Source of the DNA: an uncultured Marinobacter sp.
Lineage (GTDB): Bacteria; Pseudomonadota; Gammaproteobacteria; Pseudomonadales; Oleiphilaceae
DNA: 64,000 nt
Assembly: GCF_946886895.1 (NCBI RefSeq)
Contig: NZ_CAMPJO010000001.1
Coordinates: 496,001 to 560,000, forward strand
Direction of reading: 5' to 3'
A model generated the notes under the pieces. That model did no database searches. It had not been told where the DNA came from and saw only the letters and a list, made by a program, of their open reading frames with translations. Of this stretch, positions 1 to 9,002 are shown piece by piece. The position numbers were made by a program, and so were the translations under genes. Position 1 is the stretch's first letter. Each line of letters begins with the position of its first letter.

Positions 1-1253
1 TCGGTGCTGCCCTCGCCTCCGGACTCGGCCAGAACCGCTTCCGTGTTGCGGTGGTTGATCGCGCGCCGGCGCCCGCCTTTCGCCCCGACGCCAGCCCGGA
101 TATCCGGGTCTCCGCCCTCAGCGCCGGCAGCGAACGCTACCTCCACAGCCTGGGCGCCTGGGCCCCGATACAGGCCATGCGGGCCACCCCCTACCGCCGG
201 CTGGCAGTCTGGGACGAAACCCGCCATCCCCTGATCCGTCTTATTCCGAGCAAATTGACGGAAGTGGAATTCGATGCCGCCCACCTGAATGCCCCGCACC
301 TTGGCCATATCGTGGAAAACACCGTGACCCAGCAAGCCCTCTGGCAGGTGGCAGAGGCGGAGCCCTCGGTCACTCTTTACGCCGGTCATGACGTGGTCTC
401 CCTGAGCCAGGATCATGAAGGGGCCACAGTAAGACTGGACAACGGCAGTGAGCTCTCGGCAGCTCTGGTCGTAGGGGCGGATGGCGCCCAGTCCCGGGTG
501 CGCGACCTGGCCGGCATCGGCATTTCCCGGGACCAGTATGGCCAGCAGGCCATGGTGATATCGGTTCGCTACCAGGGCGCGGTGGAGGACATCACCTGGC
601 AGGGTTTCCACCCCTCCGGCCCCAGGGCCTTCCTGCCATTGCACAGTGCCGGCGCCGACCACCCGGGCGAGAGCTGGGCGTCCCTGGTGTGGTACGACAC
701 ACCACAGGAACTGGCGCGGCTGAAAGCCCTTGGTCACCATGAGCTGATGGCGGAAATCCAGCGCGGGTTTCCATCGGCCCTGCCACAACTAACCCACATT
801 GAAGCCCGGGCCAGCTTCCCCATTGCCCGCCAGCACGCCAGGCACTATGTCTCGGGCCGGGTGGTACTGACCGGCGACGCCGCCCATACCATTAACCCCC
901 TCGCCGGCCAGGGCGTGAACCTGGGATTCCAGGACGCCCGCTGCCTGCAGGGCCTGTTGAAAGAAGCCCGGCGAGCCGGCGACGACCTGGCCAACCCGAC
1001 ATGGCTGAACCAGTACGAACACCTGCGCCGCCCGGCCAACCGCCGGATGATGCTGGCCATGGACGCGTTCTATCATCTGTTCAGCAACCGCATCCCGCCC
1101 GTTCACTTGCTGCGCAACCTGGGCCTCGGCGCAGCCCGCGCCCTGCCCTTCGCCCGCAATCAGGTGGCCCGCTACGCCATGGGCCTGGACGATGACCTGC
1201 CGGTCCCCGTCAAACTGCTTGCCGAGCGACTGCCCGGGCTGCACCGGATTTAA
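1..1253 (+). CDS. ubiF: UbiF-like ubiquinone biosynthesis FAD hydroxylase (5' end cut by window)
   Basis: FAD-dependent monooxygenase of the UbiH/UbiF/VisC family, which hydroxylates the benzoquinol ring during ubiquinone synthesis at the inner membrane. The frame is open from base 3, reading into the end of the dinucleotide-binding fold (GAALASGLGQ), so the true start lies left of the window; 416 residues are visible. The second FAD motif GDAAHTINPLAGQGVNLGF is intact at about 873-930. The segments DIRVSALSAGS, QAMRATPYRRL, VENTVTQQALWQ and PPVHLLRNLGLGAAR resemble E. coli UbiF more than UbiH or UbiI, which is why I name it ubiF. Substrate position is inferred from that resemblance. A GTG at 51 is internal and not a credible start. 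Confidence 0.85.
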   Translation, partial: GAALASGLGQNRFRVAVVDRAPAPAFRPDASPDIRVSALSAGSERYLHSLGAWAPIQAMRATPYRRLAVWDETRHPLIRLIPSKLTEVEFDAAHLNAPHLGHIVENTVTQQALWQVAEAEPSVTLYAGHDVVSLSQDHEGATVRLDNGSELSAALVVGADGAQSRVRDLAGIGISRDQYGQQAMVISVRYQGAVEDITWQGFHPSGPRAFLPLHSAGADHPGESWASLVWYDTPQELARLKALGHHELMAEIQRGFPSALPQLTHIEARASFPIARQHARHYVSGRVVLTGDAAHTINPLAGQGVNLGFQDARCLQGLLKEARRAGDDLANPTWLNQYEHLRRPANRRMMLAMDAFYHLFSNRIPPVHLLRNLGLGAARALPFARNQVARYAMGLDDDLPVPVKLLAERLPGLHRI

Positions 1254-1288
1254 GCGTTCCAGAACCCGAAACCAATGAAGGAGCCATT

Positions 1289-1654
1289 ATGTCAGAGACG
1301 ATATTCACCAAAATCATCAACCGGGACATTCCCGCCGACATTATTTACGAGGACGACATCAGCCTGGCGTTCACTGACATCAACCCCCAGGCGCCCGTGC
1401 ATTTTCTGGTGATTCCGAAGAGGGCCATCGCCACCATCAATGACCTGACGGAAGACGACCGCGAACTGGTGGGGCACCTGTATCTGGTGGCCGCGAAGAT
1501 TGCCCGGGAAAAGGGATTCGCAGATGACGGCTACCGGGTAGTGATGAACTGCGGCGAGAATTCCGGGCAGACGGTGTTTCACATCCACCTGCATGTGCTG
1601 GCCGGCAAGCCGCTGGGGTGGCCGCCTTATACCGACAAGATGAAACAAGCCTGA
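1289..1654 (+). CDS. HIT family nucleotide-binding protein (HinT type)
   Basis: Small (121 aa) cytoplasmic histidine-triad protein, probably a purine nucleoside phosphoramidase of the HinT branch. The N-terminal IFTKIINRDIPADIIYED and the C-terminal active-site triad HIHLHVLAGKPLGWPP are both typical of the family, and the length is normal. Start ATG 1289 has AAGGAG six bases upstream. It follows ubiF by 35 bases on the same strand, so the two may be co-transcribed. It is followed directly by two palindromic elements and then by phoU converging from the other strand. Confidence 0.93.
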   Translation: MSETIFTKIINRDIPADIIYEDDISLAFTDINPQAPVHFLVIPKRAIATINDLTEDDRELVGHLYLVAAKIAREKGFADDGYRVVMNCGENSGQTVFHIHLHVLAGKPLGWPPYTDKMKQA

Positions 1655-1673
1655 TTTTTTTGCCTTGGGGGAG

Positions 1674-1783
1674 GCAAGCGGGCCGGTAGTGCTGTTTGGG
1701 ACACGCTCAAGGCATCCATGCGCGCTTAGCTTTCGCCATCCATGGCGAAAGATAGTCCCAAACAGCACTACCGGCCCACTTGC
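1674..1783. repeat. Long palindromic intergenic element, copy A
   Basis: Outer arms 1674-1702 and 1755-1783 (29 nt) are complementary with one mismatch. The 52-nt core 1703-1754 begins ACGCT and ends in the hairpin CTTTCGCCATCCATGGCGAAAG (about 1730-1751, arms with a TCCA loop). A smaller GCATCCATGC hairpin lies before it. The core matches copy B base for base in length when B is reverse-complemented, and shares motifs with copies C, D and E. It sits just after the HIT gene stop, facing phoU. Confidence 0.9.
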
Positions 1784-1865
1784 TCAAACCTGGGTGCTAC
1801 TGCCCGCCAAGGCTCAATTATCTTTGGCAGTTCCCAAGTTGGCCTAACTACCAGCTTTGACTGGA

Positions 1866-1969
1866 CGGCGTGTGGTAAGGCTTTCCGGGACTGTCTTTCG
1901 CCACGGATGGCGAAAGCCAAGCGACCACGGACGGCTCGAGCGTGTCCCGGAAAGCCTTACCACACGCCG
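1866..1969. repeat. Long palindromic intergenic element, copy B (inverted relative to A)
   Basis: Arms 1866-1891 and 1944-1969 (26 nt) pair perfectly. The 52-nt core 1892-1943, read on the minus strand, aligns with copy A without gaps and differs at about ten positions. The inner hairpin stem CTTTCGCCA/TGGCGAAAG is identical to copy A; only its loop differs (CCATCCGTGG instead of CCATCCATGG). Copies A and B lie in the same convergent gap in opposite orientation, about 80 bases apart. The bases between them show nothing I can name. Confidence 0.9.
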
Positions 1970-1992
1970 GCCCTCCCCCAAAGCCTGGTCAA

Positions 1993-2715
1993 TTAGCGGC
2001 CAACCACTCTTTCAGCCTCTTCCACCGGCGTATGGCGAACATCTTCGCCTTTGACCATGAAAATCACGTTCTCGGCAATGTTACAGGCATGATCCCCCAC
2101 CCGCTCGAGAGCCCGAAGCACCCACATCACCGACATGCACCGTGAAATATTGCGGGTATCTTCCATCATGAAAGTGAGCAACGTCCGGGCCGCCGCCTGA
2201 TACTCCTCGTCGACCCGCTTGTCTTCCTTCATGATCCGCAACGCCTGCTCGGAATCCAGCCGGGCAAAGGCATCCAGGGCATCGTGCAACATGCTCAGCA
2301 CGTGGGTGCCGATGTGGCGTACCTCCACGTAACCGCGAGGGGCCTGGCCTTCTTCGGTCAGTTTGATCGCCAGCTTGGCAATCTTCTTGGCCTCATCGCC
2401 AACCCGCTCCAGGTCCGCCACCATCTTGATCACCGAGATCACCAGGCGCAGATCCCGGGCCGTGGGCTGGCGGCGGGCGATGATCAGAGTCGCTTCCTCA
2501 TCAATCTCGATTTCCATCCGGTCGACTTTCTTGTCGTTGGCGCGGATCTCGTCGGCCATGTGACCATCGCCATCCACCAGGGCCTGGATGGCATTCTCAA
2601 CCTGGGCTTCGACCATGCCGCCCATTTCCAGAAACTGCTGCTTCAGCTCGGTCAGTTCGTCATTGAACTTGTGGGAGATATGATCCCCGTAAACGTCGTC
2701 CTTCTTGGTAGGCAT
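1993..2715 (-). CDS. phoU: Phosphate transport system regulator PhoU
   Basis: PhoU (240 aa) is a cytoplasmic three-helix-repeat protein that signals phosphate status from the Pst transporter to the PhoR kinase and keeps the Pho regulon off when phosphate is plentiful. Two PhoU repeats are visible with the acidic metal-binding patches around ANDKKVDRMEIEIDEE and DKRVDEEYQ. I chose ATG 2715 (MPTKKDD) because a GGAG lies about nine bases upstream; a GTG fifteen bases further up (2730) has no such site. It is the last gene of the pst operon, 33 bases after pstB. Confidence 0.95.
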   Translation of the reverse strand: MPTKKDDVYGDHISHKFNDELTELKQQFLEMGGMVEAQVENAIQALVDGDGHMADEIRANDKKVDRMEIEIDEEATLIIARRQPTARDLRLVISVIKMVADLERVGDEAKKIAKLAIKLTEEGQAPRGYVEVRHIGTHVLSMLHDALDAFARLDSEQALRIMKEDKRVDEEYQAAARTLLTFMMEDTRNISRCMSVMWVLRALERVGDHACNIAENVIFMVKGEDVRHTPVEEAERVVGR

Positions 2716-2748
2716 ACTGTCTTTCTCCACTGTGTCTCAGATCCGGAA

Positions 2749-3639
2749 TCAGCCAAAGCGACCGGTGATGTAGGATTCGGTCAACTGATGTTCCGGCGAG
2801 GTGAATACCTTGTTGGTCTCGTTCACTTCCACCAGGTGTCCCAGGTGGAAGTAGGCCGTGCGGTGGGATACCCGGGCCGCCTGCTGCATCGAGTGCGTTA
2901 CGATAACAATAGTGTAGCTCTCCGAGAGTTCGGCAATCAGCTCTTCAACCCGGGCCGTGGCGATCGGGTCCAGGGCGGAGCAGGGTTCGTCCATCAAGAC
3001 CACCTCCGGGCTGACCGCGATGGCCCGGGCAATGCACAGCCGCTGCTGCTGGCCACCGGACATACCCGTTGCGGTGGCGTCCAGGCGATCCTTGGCCTCG
3101 TCCCACAGGCCGGCCTTGCGCAGGCTGTTCTCGACAATCTCGTCCAGATCCGATTTGCGATTGGCCAGACCGTGAATGCGCGGGCCGTAGGCCACGTTAT
3201 CGTATATGGATTTGGGGAAGGGGTTGGGCTTCTGGAACACCATGCCCACCCGGGCCCGAAGCTCCACCACATCCCGTTTCGAGTGGTAGATATCCTCGTC
3301 GTCCAGCATCAGCTGGCCTTTGATCCGGCAGATATCAATGCTGTCGTTCATCCGGTTGAGACAACGCAGGAAGGTGGACTTGCCACAGCCAGACGGCCCG
3401 ATAAAGGCAATCACTTCGTTACGCGCGATGTCCAGGCTGATGTCCTTGATGGCCCGGTCCTGGCCGTAGAACACCTCTACATTGCGGAGCTTGAATTTGG
3501 GATCGTCCGTGTAGGGCTTGCCAACGGTCTTGCCTTCTTCAATTATGGTTTCCGCAGGTTTGTCTTCCGGCACGGGCACGGCAACCTCGTCTGTCTGCTG
3601 ACTGGCTTCACTGGTCATGGTTGAGTTCATGGTATTCAT
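2749..3639 (-). CDS. pstB: Phosphate ABC transporter ATP-binding protein PstB
   Basis: ATPase of the high-affinity phosphate importer. Walker [10 protein letters not shown] (about residues 81-89), signature [14 protein letters not shown] and Walker [14 protein letters not shown] are intact. The protein (296 aa) has an acidic N-terminal extension of about 45 residues before the ATPase fold, longer than E. coli PstB (257 aa); the domain itself starts near [12 protein letters not shown]. Start ATG 3639 has AAGGAG eight bases upstream; the frame also holds a GTG at 3657 without a good site. It begins 11 bases after the pstA stop. Confidence 0.96.
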   Translation of the reverse strand: MNTMNSTMTSEASQQTDEVAVPVPEDKPAETIIEEGKTVGKPYTDDPKFKLRNVEVFYGQDRAIKDISLDIARNEVIAFIGPSGCGKSTFLRCLNRMNDSIDICRIKGQLMLDDEDIYHSKRDVVELRARVGMVFQKPNPFPKSIYDNVAYGPRIHGLANRKSDLDEIVENSLRKAGLWDEAKDRLDATATGMSGGQQQRLCIARAIAVSPEVVLMDEPCSALDPIATARVEELIAELSESYTIVIVTHSMQQAARVSHRTAYFHLGHLVEVNETNKVFTSPEHQLTESYITGRFG

Positions 3640-3650
3640 CGTGATTCTCC

Positions 3651-4925
3651 TTACCACCGGCGCTCAAGGCGTTTACGAAGCCAGATGGCCAATGCATTCA
3701 TACTGATCAGGAAGGCCAGCAACACCATAATGGCGGCCGACGCGCGTTCAATAAAGGCCAGTTCCGGGCTGCCTGCCCACAGGAACACCTGCACCGGCAA
3801 CACCGTGGCGGCATCGAAAAAGCCCTCTGGCACATCGACAATAAACGCCACCATGCCGATCAGCAGCAGCGGCGCGGTTTCACCGAGGGCCTGGGCCATG
3901 CCGATGATCGAACCGGTGAGCATGCCCGGCATCGCCAGCGGCAGCACGTGGTGCAGGACCACCTGCATTTTGGAGGCGCCAATGCCCTCCGCTGCCTCAC
4001 GAATGGACGGTGGTACGCTTTTGATGGCCGCCCGGCTGGAAATAATGATGGTGGGCAGGGTCATCAGGGTCAGCACCAGGCCACCCACCGCCGGCACTGA
4101 CCGGGGCATGCCGAACAGGTTGATGAACACCGCCAGGCCCAGCAGACCAAAAATGATCGAGGGTACCGCCGCCAGGTTGTTGATGTTCACTTCGATGAAG
4201 TCGGTGAGCCTGTTCTGGGGCGCGAACTCCTCCAGGTAGATGGCCGCCGCCACCCCGATCGGGAACGACAGGATCAGGGTGACGAACATGGTCAGCAGTG
4301 AGCCCACGATGGCGCCGAGAATACCCGCCTTGGAGGGGTCCCGGGAGTCGCCGCCGCTGAAGAACACATCGTTGAAGGCGGTATCGATCACGCCCCGCTC
4401 CAGCAACTGGTCCACCCAGGCCTGTTGCTGTTCGCTGAGTTTGATGGAATAGGCATCGTCACCGGCGTGTTTCACATAAACATCCACATCGGTGTGCGAC
4501 AGGAAGGTCATGGTCCGGGTGGTGCCCAGCCAGTCCGGGTGCGTTTGCAGGGCATCACGCAGGGTAATCGACGCATAGGGGTTGATGAGATCACGAACCG
4601 CATCCCGGTCCGCCTCGGTCGCCCCCGGGATCTCCCTGATCAATGCCTGCACCAGCGGCTCCGCGAAATCCGCCATCTTGAGCTGGCGCTCGTCGGTGGC
4701 GTCCTCCAGGTACATCATTTCCCCGTCAAGCTCCACCTCCATGGTGATGGTGGTCTTGATGAAGCCGGTATAACCCTTGCCGATAATGTCTGCGAACAGC
4801 ACCACCAGCGCGGACAAAGCAATGGCGATGGCCAGGATGCCGTAGGCACGGAAGCGGCGCTCCTTGCGGTAACGGCGCTTGAGCGACTGGCGGATGGCCT
4901 CCGCCTGCGAACGTTGATCAGTCAT
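3651..4925 (-). CDS. pstA: Phosphate ABC transporter permease PstA, long form
   Basis: Inner-membrane permease of the Pst importer, 424 aa against about 296 in E. coli. After one membrane segment (about residues 36-58) comes a periplasmic insert of roughly 130 residues, rich in acidic residues, of the kind seen in long marine PstA proteins. The permease domain follows, with segments such as [21 protein letters not shown] and an [20 protein letters not shown] loop that contacts PstB. Start ATG 4925 overlaps the pstC stop by eight bases, implying translational coupling; an upstream in-frame GTG (4949) would lie deep inside pstC. Confidence 0.94.
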   Translation of the reverse strand: MTDQRSQAEAIRQSLKRRYRKERRFRAYGILAIAIALSALVVLFADIIGKGYTGFIKTTITMEVELDGEMMYLEDATDERQLKMADFAEPLVQALIREIPGATEADRDAVRDLINPYASITLRDALQTHPDWLGTTRTMTFLSHTDVDVYVKHAGDDAYSIKLSEQQQAWVDQLLERGVIDTAFNDVFFSGGDSRDPSKAGILGAIVGSLLTMFVTLILSFPIGVAAAIYLEEFAPQNRLTDFIEVNINNLAAVPSIIFGLLGLAVFINLFGMPRSVPAVGGLVLTLMTLPTIIISSRAAIKSVPPSIREAAEGIGASKMQVVLHHVLPLAMPGMLTGSIIGMAQALGETAPLLLIGMVAFIVDVPEGFFDAATVLPVQVFLWAGSPELAFIERASAAIMVLLAFLISMNALAIWLRKRLERRW

Positions 4926-6306
4926 ACTGTTCCCGGTATTTGCGGACAATTTTCAGGGCCACCACGTTCAGCACCAGGGTCGCCAGGAAGAGCATGGCGC
5001 CCAGGGCAAACGCAGCAAGGGTCTTGGCACTGTCGAATTCCTGGTCACCGGTGAGCAGGGTAACGATCTGGACCGTTACGGTGGTCACGGTTTCCAGCGG
5101 GTTGGCGGTGAGGTTCGCCGCCAGCCCGGCGGCCATGACCACGATCATGGTCTCCCCGATGGCCCGGGAGACCGCCAGCAATATGCCCCCCATAATGCCC
5201 GGGAGTGCAGCCGGGAAAATGACCTTTTTCATGGTTTCTGACTGGGTCGCGCCCAGGGCCAGGGAGCCGTCGCGCAGGGTCTGGGGGACCGCATTGATGA
5301 CATCGTCAGACAGTGACGACACAAACGGAATGATCATGATCCCCATCACCCCGCCAGCGGCCAGCGCACTCTGGGACGAGGCGTCGATACCCAGGGAGGC
5401 CGCCAGGTCGCTGATGAAGGGCGCCACCGTGAGGGCGGCGAAGAAGCCGTAAACCACGGTCGGGATGCCCGCCAGCATTTCGAGCAGTGGCTTCACGGTG
5501 CTGCGTACCCGCCTGCTGGCGTACTCCGACAGGTAAATGGCCGACAGCAGCCCCACCGGTACCGCCACCACCATGGCAATGGCCGAGATCAACAAGGTAC
5601 CGGTAAACAGCGGAATCATGCCGAAGGCGCCTTCGGCGGCGACCTGGTCGGCTCTCAATGCCGTTTGCGGGCTCCAGGTGGTGCCGAAGAAGAACTCGAA
5701 AAACGAGACCTGCTCAAAAAACCGGATGGTCTCGAAGGCCACCGAGAAAATGATGCCAGCGGTGGTCAGAACCGCCAGGGCCGCGCAGGCGAAGAACAGC
5801 CACTTCAGGATCGATTCAACCTGGACGCGGGCATTGAGCCGTGGCCGGATCCGCAGCCAGCCCAGGAACCCGGCCAGCACCGCCACCGAGACCACCAGCG
5901 CACTCATGTACAGCCGGCTTTGCTCGCGCAGGGCTTTCAGCCGTTCCGCCGCCTCGACAATGGGCGCCTCCACGAAGCCCGGTGGCAGGGCACCGCTGGC
6001 CACGTTACTGATCTTGCTGACCAACAGGCTGGCCGCCCCCTCACCGGTCGGGATCATCTCCGGAGGCAGGGACCCGATCACCAGAATCTGAATAACCTTA
6101 CCTTCAAACGCCGCCCAGGCCGCCAGCACCAGCAAGGCCGGGATGCCACACCAGAGTGCCGCCCGGGCACCGTAGTAAAACGGGAGGGACTTGAGATGCC
6201 GTATGCCACCCATGGGCATGGCCAGGGACCGTGAGCGGGCATAGCCAAGCCCGTAGGCCACCAGCGCGAGCACAACGGTCAGTAACAGAAGGTTGGCCGG
6301 TTGCAT
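4918..6306 (-). CDS. pstC: Phosphate ABC transporter permease PstC, long form
   Basis: Second permease subunit, 462 aa, longer than the E. coli protein (319 aa). The N-terminal part has two membrane segments and a periplasmic stretch (about residues 70-135), then two more segments, before the standard permease domain (about 235-455) with the EMLAGIPTVVYGFFAALTV and DGSLALGATQSETMKKVIFP regions. Start ATG 6306 has AGGAAAC upstream. It is separated from pstS by 137 bases that contain a strong stem-loop. Confidence 0.94.
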   Translation of the reverse strand: MQPANLLLLTVVLALVAYGLGYARSRSLAMPMGGIRHLKSLPFYYGARAALWCGIPALLVLAAWAAFEGKVIQILVIGSLPPEMIPTGEGAASLLVSKISNVASGALPPGFVEAPIVEAAERLKALREQSRLYMSALVVSVAVLAGFLGWLRIRPRLNARVQVESILKWLFFACAALAVLTTAGIIFSVAFETIRFFEQVSFFEFFFGTTWSPQTALRADQVAAEGAFGMIPLFTGTLLISAIAMVVAVPVGLLSAIYLSEYASRRVRSTVKPLLEMLAGIPTVVYGFFAALTVAPFISDLAASLGIDASSQSALAAGGVMGIMIIPFVSSLSDDVINAVPQTLRDGSLALGATQSETMKKVIFPAALPGIMGGILLAVSRAIGETMIVVMAAGLAANLTANPLETVTTVTVQIVTLLTGDQEFDSAKTLAAFALGAMLFLATLVLNVVALKIVRKYREQYD

Positions 6307-6386
6307 GAAGTTTCCTGTTTAACGCGTCAGTTGGGCACCAAGTGTAAAGCTTCACCAATACAATCGCACTTGATGCCTGCTACCAA

Positions 6387-6420
6387 CAAAGGGTGCGTCC
6401 CTTGCAGGACGCACCCTTTG
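6387..6420 (-). terminator. Intercistronic stem-loop between pstS and pstC
   Basis: A perfect 14-bp stem (6387-6400 with 6407-6420) closed by a six-base loop lies 24 bases after the pstS stop. There is no clear U-run after it in the direction of the operon. I infer partial termination or 3'-end protection of the pstS message, which would give more binding protein than permease; the sequence shows only the stem. Confidence 0.65.
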
Positions 6421-6443
6421 CAAGTCTCGCCGGTGTACGGCGT

Positions 6444-7493
6444 TTACATCAGCTCGTCTTTCTTCAGGTTCGGCATGTTCGCCGCCTTGTCCTGAAGGTC
6501 CATCAGGGCATCACGAGTCGGGACAATCAGACCGACACTCTTCAGGTAGCCGTTCTGGCCCATAGCCGCCGGGCTGACAAATTCCTCAACGTATTCCTTG
6601 ATGCCGGGGATCACGCCAACGTGCGCTTTCTTGACGTAGAAAAACATTGAGCGGGCAACCGGATACTTATCAGTGGCAATCGCCTCAGCGGTCGGCTCAA
6701 CGCCATCCAGAGTCGCCGCCTGCAAACGATCCGCGTTTTCTTCCAGGAAGCTGTAACCGAACACGCCGTACATTTCAGCATCGTCGATCAGTTTCTGCAC
6801 GATCAGGTTGTCGTTTTCACCGGCTTCGATGAAGGCGCCGTCTTCACGAACACTCTGGCAAATCGCTTCCATGTCGTCCTCGCTCATGTCGGCAACCGCC
6901 GGCAGGTCTTCACAACCACCCTGCAGGGCCAGTTCGTTGAACGAGTCACGGGTACCGGAAGTCGGGGGCGGGCCCATCACGCGGATTGCCACATTTGGCA
7001 GATCTGAATCGATCTCGCTCCACTTTTTGTAAGGATTCGGAATCAGCTTGTTCTCGTTCTTCGGATCGGGTACTTCCTTGCCCAGGGCCAGGAACAGCTG
7101 TTCCAGCGTCAGTTCCAGGTTCTGCGCCTTGTCTGAGCTGGCGATGACGATGCCATCGGAACCAATGCGGAATTCCGTGATGTCGGTCACGCCGTTATTC
7201 ATGCACAGATCGTATTCAGAGGCTTTCATGCGACGCGACGCGTTGGTGATGTCCGGGTGCTGGGTACCGATGCCCTGGCAGAACAGCTTCATACCACCGC
7301 CGGAACCGGTGGATTCCAGTTTCGGGGTCGGGAAGTCGGTCTTGGTACCGAAACGCTCGGCCACCACAGTGGCAAACGGATAAACTGTGGAAGAACCTAC
7401 AATGCTGATGGTGTCGCGGGCCATGGCCGGCGCGGACAAGGCGGCCATGGAGCCCGCCAGGGCGGTCAGAGCAAGGGCTTTGTTCAGTTTCAT
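6444..7493 (-). CDS. pstS: Phosphate-binding periplasmic protein PstS
   Basis: Periplasmic phosphate receptor of the Pst importer, 349 aa. A clear signal peptide ends near APAMA (residue 25). The mature protein starts DTISIVGSSTVYPF, the phosphate-binding loop of PstS/SphX-like proteins, with later ligand regions ESTGSGGG and GPPPTSGTRDSF. Start is ATG 7493, with GGAG ten bases upstream; a GTG directly before it (7496) is an equally spaced alternative. It is the first gene of pstSCAB-phoU and has a Pho box upstream. Confidence 0.95.
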   Translation of the reverse strand: MKLNKALALTALAGSMAALSAPAMARDTISIVGSSTVYPFATVVAERFGTKTDFPTPKLESTGSGGGMKLFCQGIGTQHPDITNASRRMKASEYDLCMNNGVTDITEFRIGSDGIVIASSDKAQNLELTLEQLFLALGKEVPDPKNENKLIPNPYKKWSEIDSDLPNVAIRVMGPPPTSGTRDSFNELALQGGCEDLPAVADMSEDDMEAICQSVREDGAFIEAGENDNLIVQKLIDDAEMYGVFGYSFLEENADRLQAATLDGVEPTAEAIATDKYPVARSMFFYVKKAHVGVIPGIKEYVEEFVSPAAMGQNGYLKSVGLIVPTRDALMDLQDKAANMPNLKKDELM

Positions 7494-7565
7494 CACGTCG
7501 AGTCTCCATTATTTGGTTTGGACGTTGTGTCGGATCTGTTTACCGATGTGTGCAGACTAATGGCG

Positions 7566-7587
7566 CTCTGTGACAACTTTGTGACAA
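7566..7587 (-). promoter_or_regulatory. Pho box (PhoB site) upstream of pstS
   Basis: Read on the minus strand the site is two adjacent 11-mers, TTGTCACAAAG and TTGTCACAGAG, ten of eleven bases identical, matching the PhoB consensus of CTGTCAT-like repeats at 11-bp spacing. A possible -10 (CATTAGTCT) follows about three bases after the second repeat. It lies about 73 bases upstream of the pstS start, in the divergent gap shared with the thioesterase gene. Confidence 0.85.
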
Positions 7588-7691
7588 CCACTGAAATATA
7601 GCCGCCCGCGTCCAAATTTTCTTGCAGACCCGCCAAAGCCCGTTAACATGCGGGGTAAAACAACTCCAGATGCAGTAAAAGGCAGAGTTCC

Positions 7692-8096
7692 ATGACCACG
7701 TACGACGATGACAAGCCCACACCCAGGGGCGAACTGACGCTTCAGATTATCCCACTCCCGGCCGACACCAATGCCAACGGGGATGTATTCGCCGGCTGGC
7801 TGGTCAAACAGATGGACATCGCCGCCGCCACCATGGCCGGCCGAATCTCCCAGGGGCGCAATGCCACCGTGGCCATGGACGGCATGGAATTCCTCTCGCC
7901 GTTGCGAGTCGGCTCCCAGGTCGGCTGTTACTGTGAGCTGGTGGACATTGGCCGCAGCTCCATGAAGATCAACGTGGAGGTCTGGACACTGGACCGGTCG
8001 GCCAGACACCCCCGCAAGGTCACCGAAGGACGCTTTGTGTACGTGGCCATCGATGAACATGGCCGTATCCGGGAGGTTCCGGAGCAGATTTCGTAA
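7692..8096 (+). CDS. YciA-type acyl-CoA thioesterase
   Basis: Hotdog-fold thioesterase (134 aa) that hydrolyses acyl-CoA to free acid and CoA in the cytoplasm. The stretch PLPADTNANGDVFAGWLVKQMD carries the YciA signature with the catalytic Asn/Asp region, followed by VAMDGMEFLSPLRVGSQVGCY and INVEVW as in E. coli YciA. Length is normal. It is divergent from pstS and converges with the decayed glycosyltransferase, whose missing 3' end falls against this gene. Chain-length preference cannot be read from sequence. Confidence 0.9.
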   Translation: MTTYDDDKPTPRGELTLQIIPLPADTNANGDVFAGWLVKQMDIAAATMAGRISQGRNATVAMDGMEFLSPLRVGSQVGCYCELVDIGRSSMKINVEVWTLDRSARHPRKVTEGRFVYVAIDEHGRIREVPEQIS

Positions 8097-8123
8097 CACC
8101 TCACTCCGTGCGGAATACGTCTG

Positions 8124-8947
8124 TTAAACAAAGCCTGATACTGGCCAGCAAGCACCGACGCCCGCCAGGAATCCCCACTGCTCGATCTGATCGGCGAACT
8201 GGTCATGAATCCGGCCGAAGGCCTTCGGATGGTTGCGGAACCGTTCGCCCACCACACTCAACCGGAACGGCAGTCCACGCTGGTCCAGAACCTGCAGCAG
8301 CTTCAACAGACGCTCCGGCCCCTTGTCGTATTCCCAGCGGTGATTCCACAGCAGATGCGGGCAACGCCAGTCCGGAGTGGTTTGTCGCTCCGCAAACAGC
8401 CGGTCTTCAATGGGTACCGGGATCATAAGCGATTTTGCCCTCAGGCTGGCAATCAATCCATCCGGCACGCCATCGGGCATCTGATTGAGAAAGTCCCGGG
8501 CACCATCAAGAAAACTGTCCTGGTTCCAGGCGCTGTTGAACACCACACAGTCCGCCGAAATGGCGCTGTACAGATTCACCATCTGAGGCTCGACACTGGA
8601 CCTCTGTTTGCCAGACACCGGAAAGGCAAACTGGTTCTCGTGCATGTACAGCACACAGGGCGTCCGGGCCAGGTGGGGATGGATGCCCCGGAGTGAGGCC
8701 AGTCCACCATGGACGTTGCGATGACCAGATCCCAACGCTCCTGCAGGGCCGGCTCGTTCAGCCAGGTCAGCGGATTGCCGCGAATACGCCAGCGAAAAAA
8801 GCGGGGCGGCAGTGCCAGGGTATGCCAGTGGTAATCACTGAACATGCCGGTGAGCTGGTCCCGCCAGCGTTTGTGGCTGGCGGCATCGTAGCCCGATAAC
8901 AGCAGTATTCTGGGTGAGTTGCCCTGAAGCGCGAGTGTCTCTTTCAC
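8124..8947 (-). pseudogene. Decayed DUF3524/GTDC1-like glycosyltransferase (tRNA-queuosine mannosyltransferase family)
   Basis: The N-terminal frame from GTG 8947 reads ILLLSGYDAASHKRWRDQL and runs to IATSMVD. One base is then missing near 8701-8703, and the homology continues one frame over as LASLRGIHPHL, VLYMHENQFAFPV, SADCVVFNSAWN, HLLWNHRWEYDKGPERLL and LSVVGERF. A second shift near 8150 returns to the first frame (GQYQALF), after which the family's last third (the STAxHEFFG region) is absent. These motifs match the eukaryotic GTDC1 protein and bacterial DUF3524 proteins, a family shown to mannosylate queuosine in tRNA. One shift could be a read error; two shifts plus a lost C-terminus argue for real decay. 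Confidence 0.75.
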
Positions 8948-9002
8948 GTTTCCCTCTATCCAGTCGGAGGGGCATGCTTGCTACTCTTACCGCCTGTGCC
9001 CG

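Noticed and set aside
1674..1969. Palindromic elements A and B as insertion-sequence ends or a CRISPR.
   Set aside because: There is no transposase gene, no target-site duplication that I can see, and no regular repeat-spacer spacing; the same unit occurs singly elsewhere.
1855..1996. Short open frames running through the palindromic elements (for example 1742-1996 and 1857-2054).
   Set aside because: They arise from the inverted repeats, lack ribosome-binding sites and overlap the phoU end.
2284..3624. A 446-codon plus-strand open frame antisense to phoU and pstB.
   Set aside because: It mirrors two certain genes in a GC-rich region, has no family features, and its composition is what reverse-strand reading of such genes gives.
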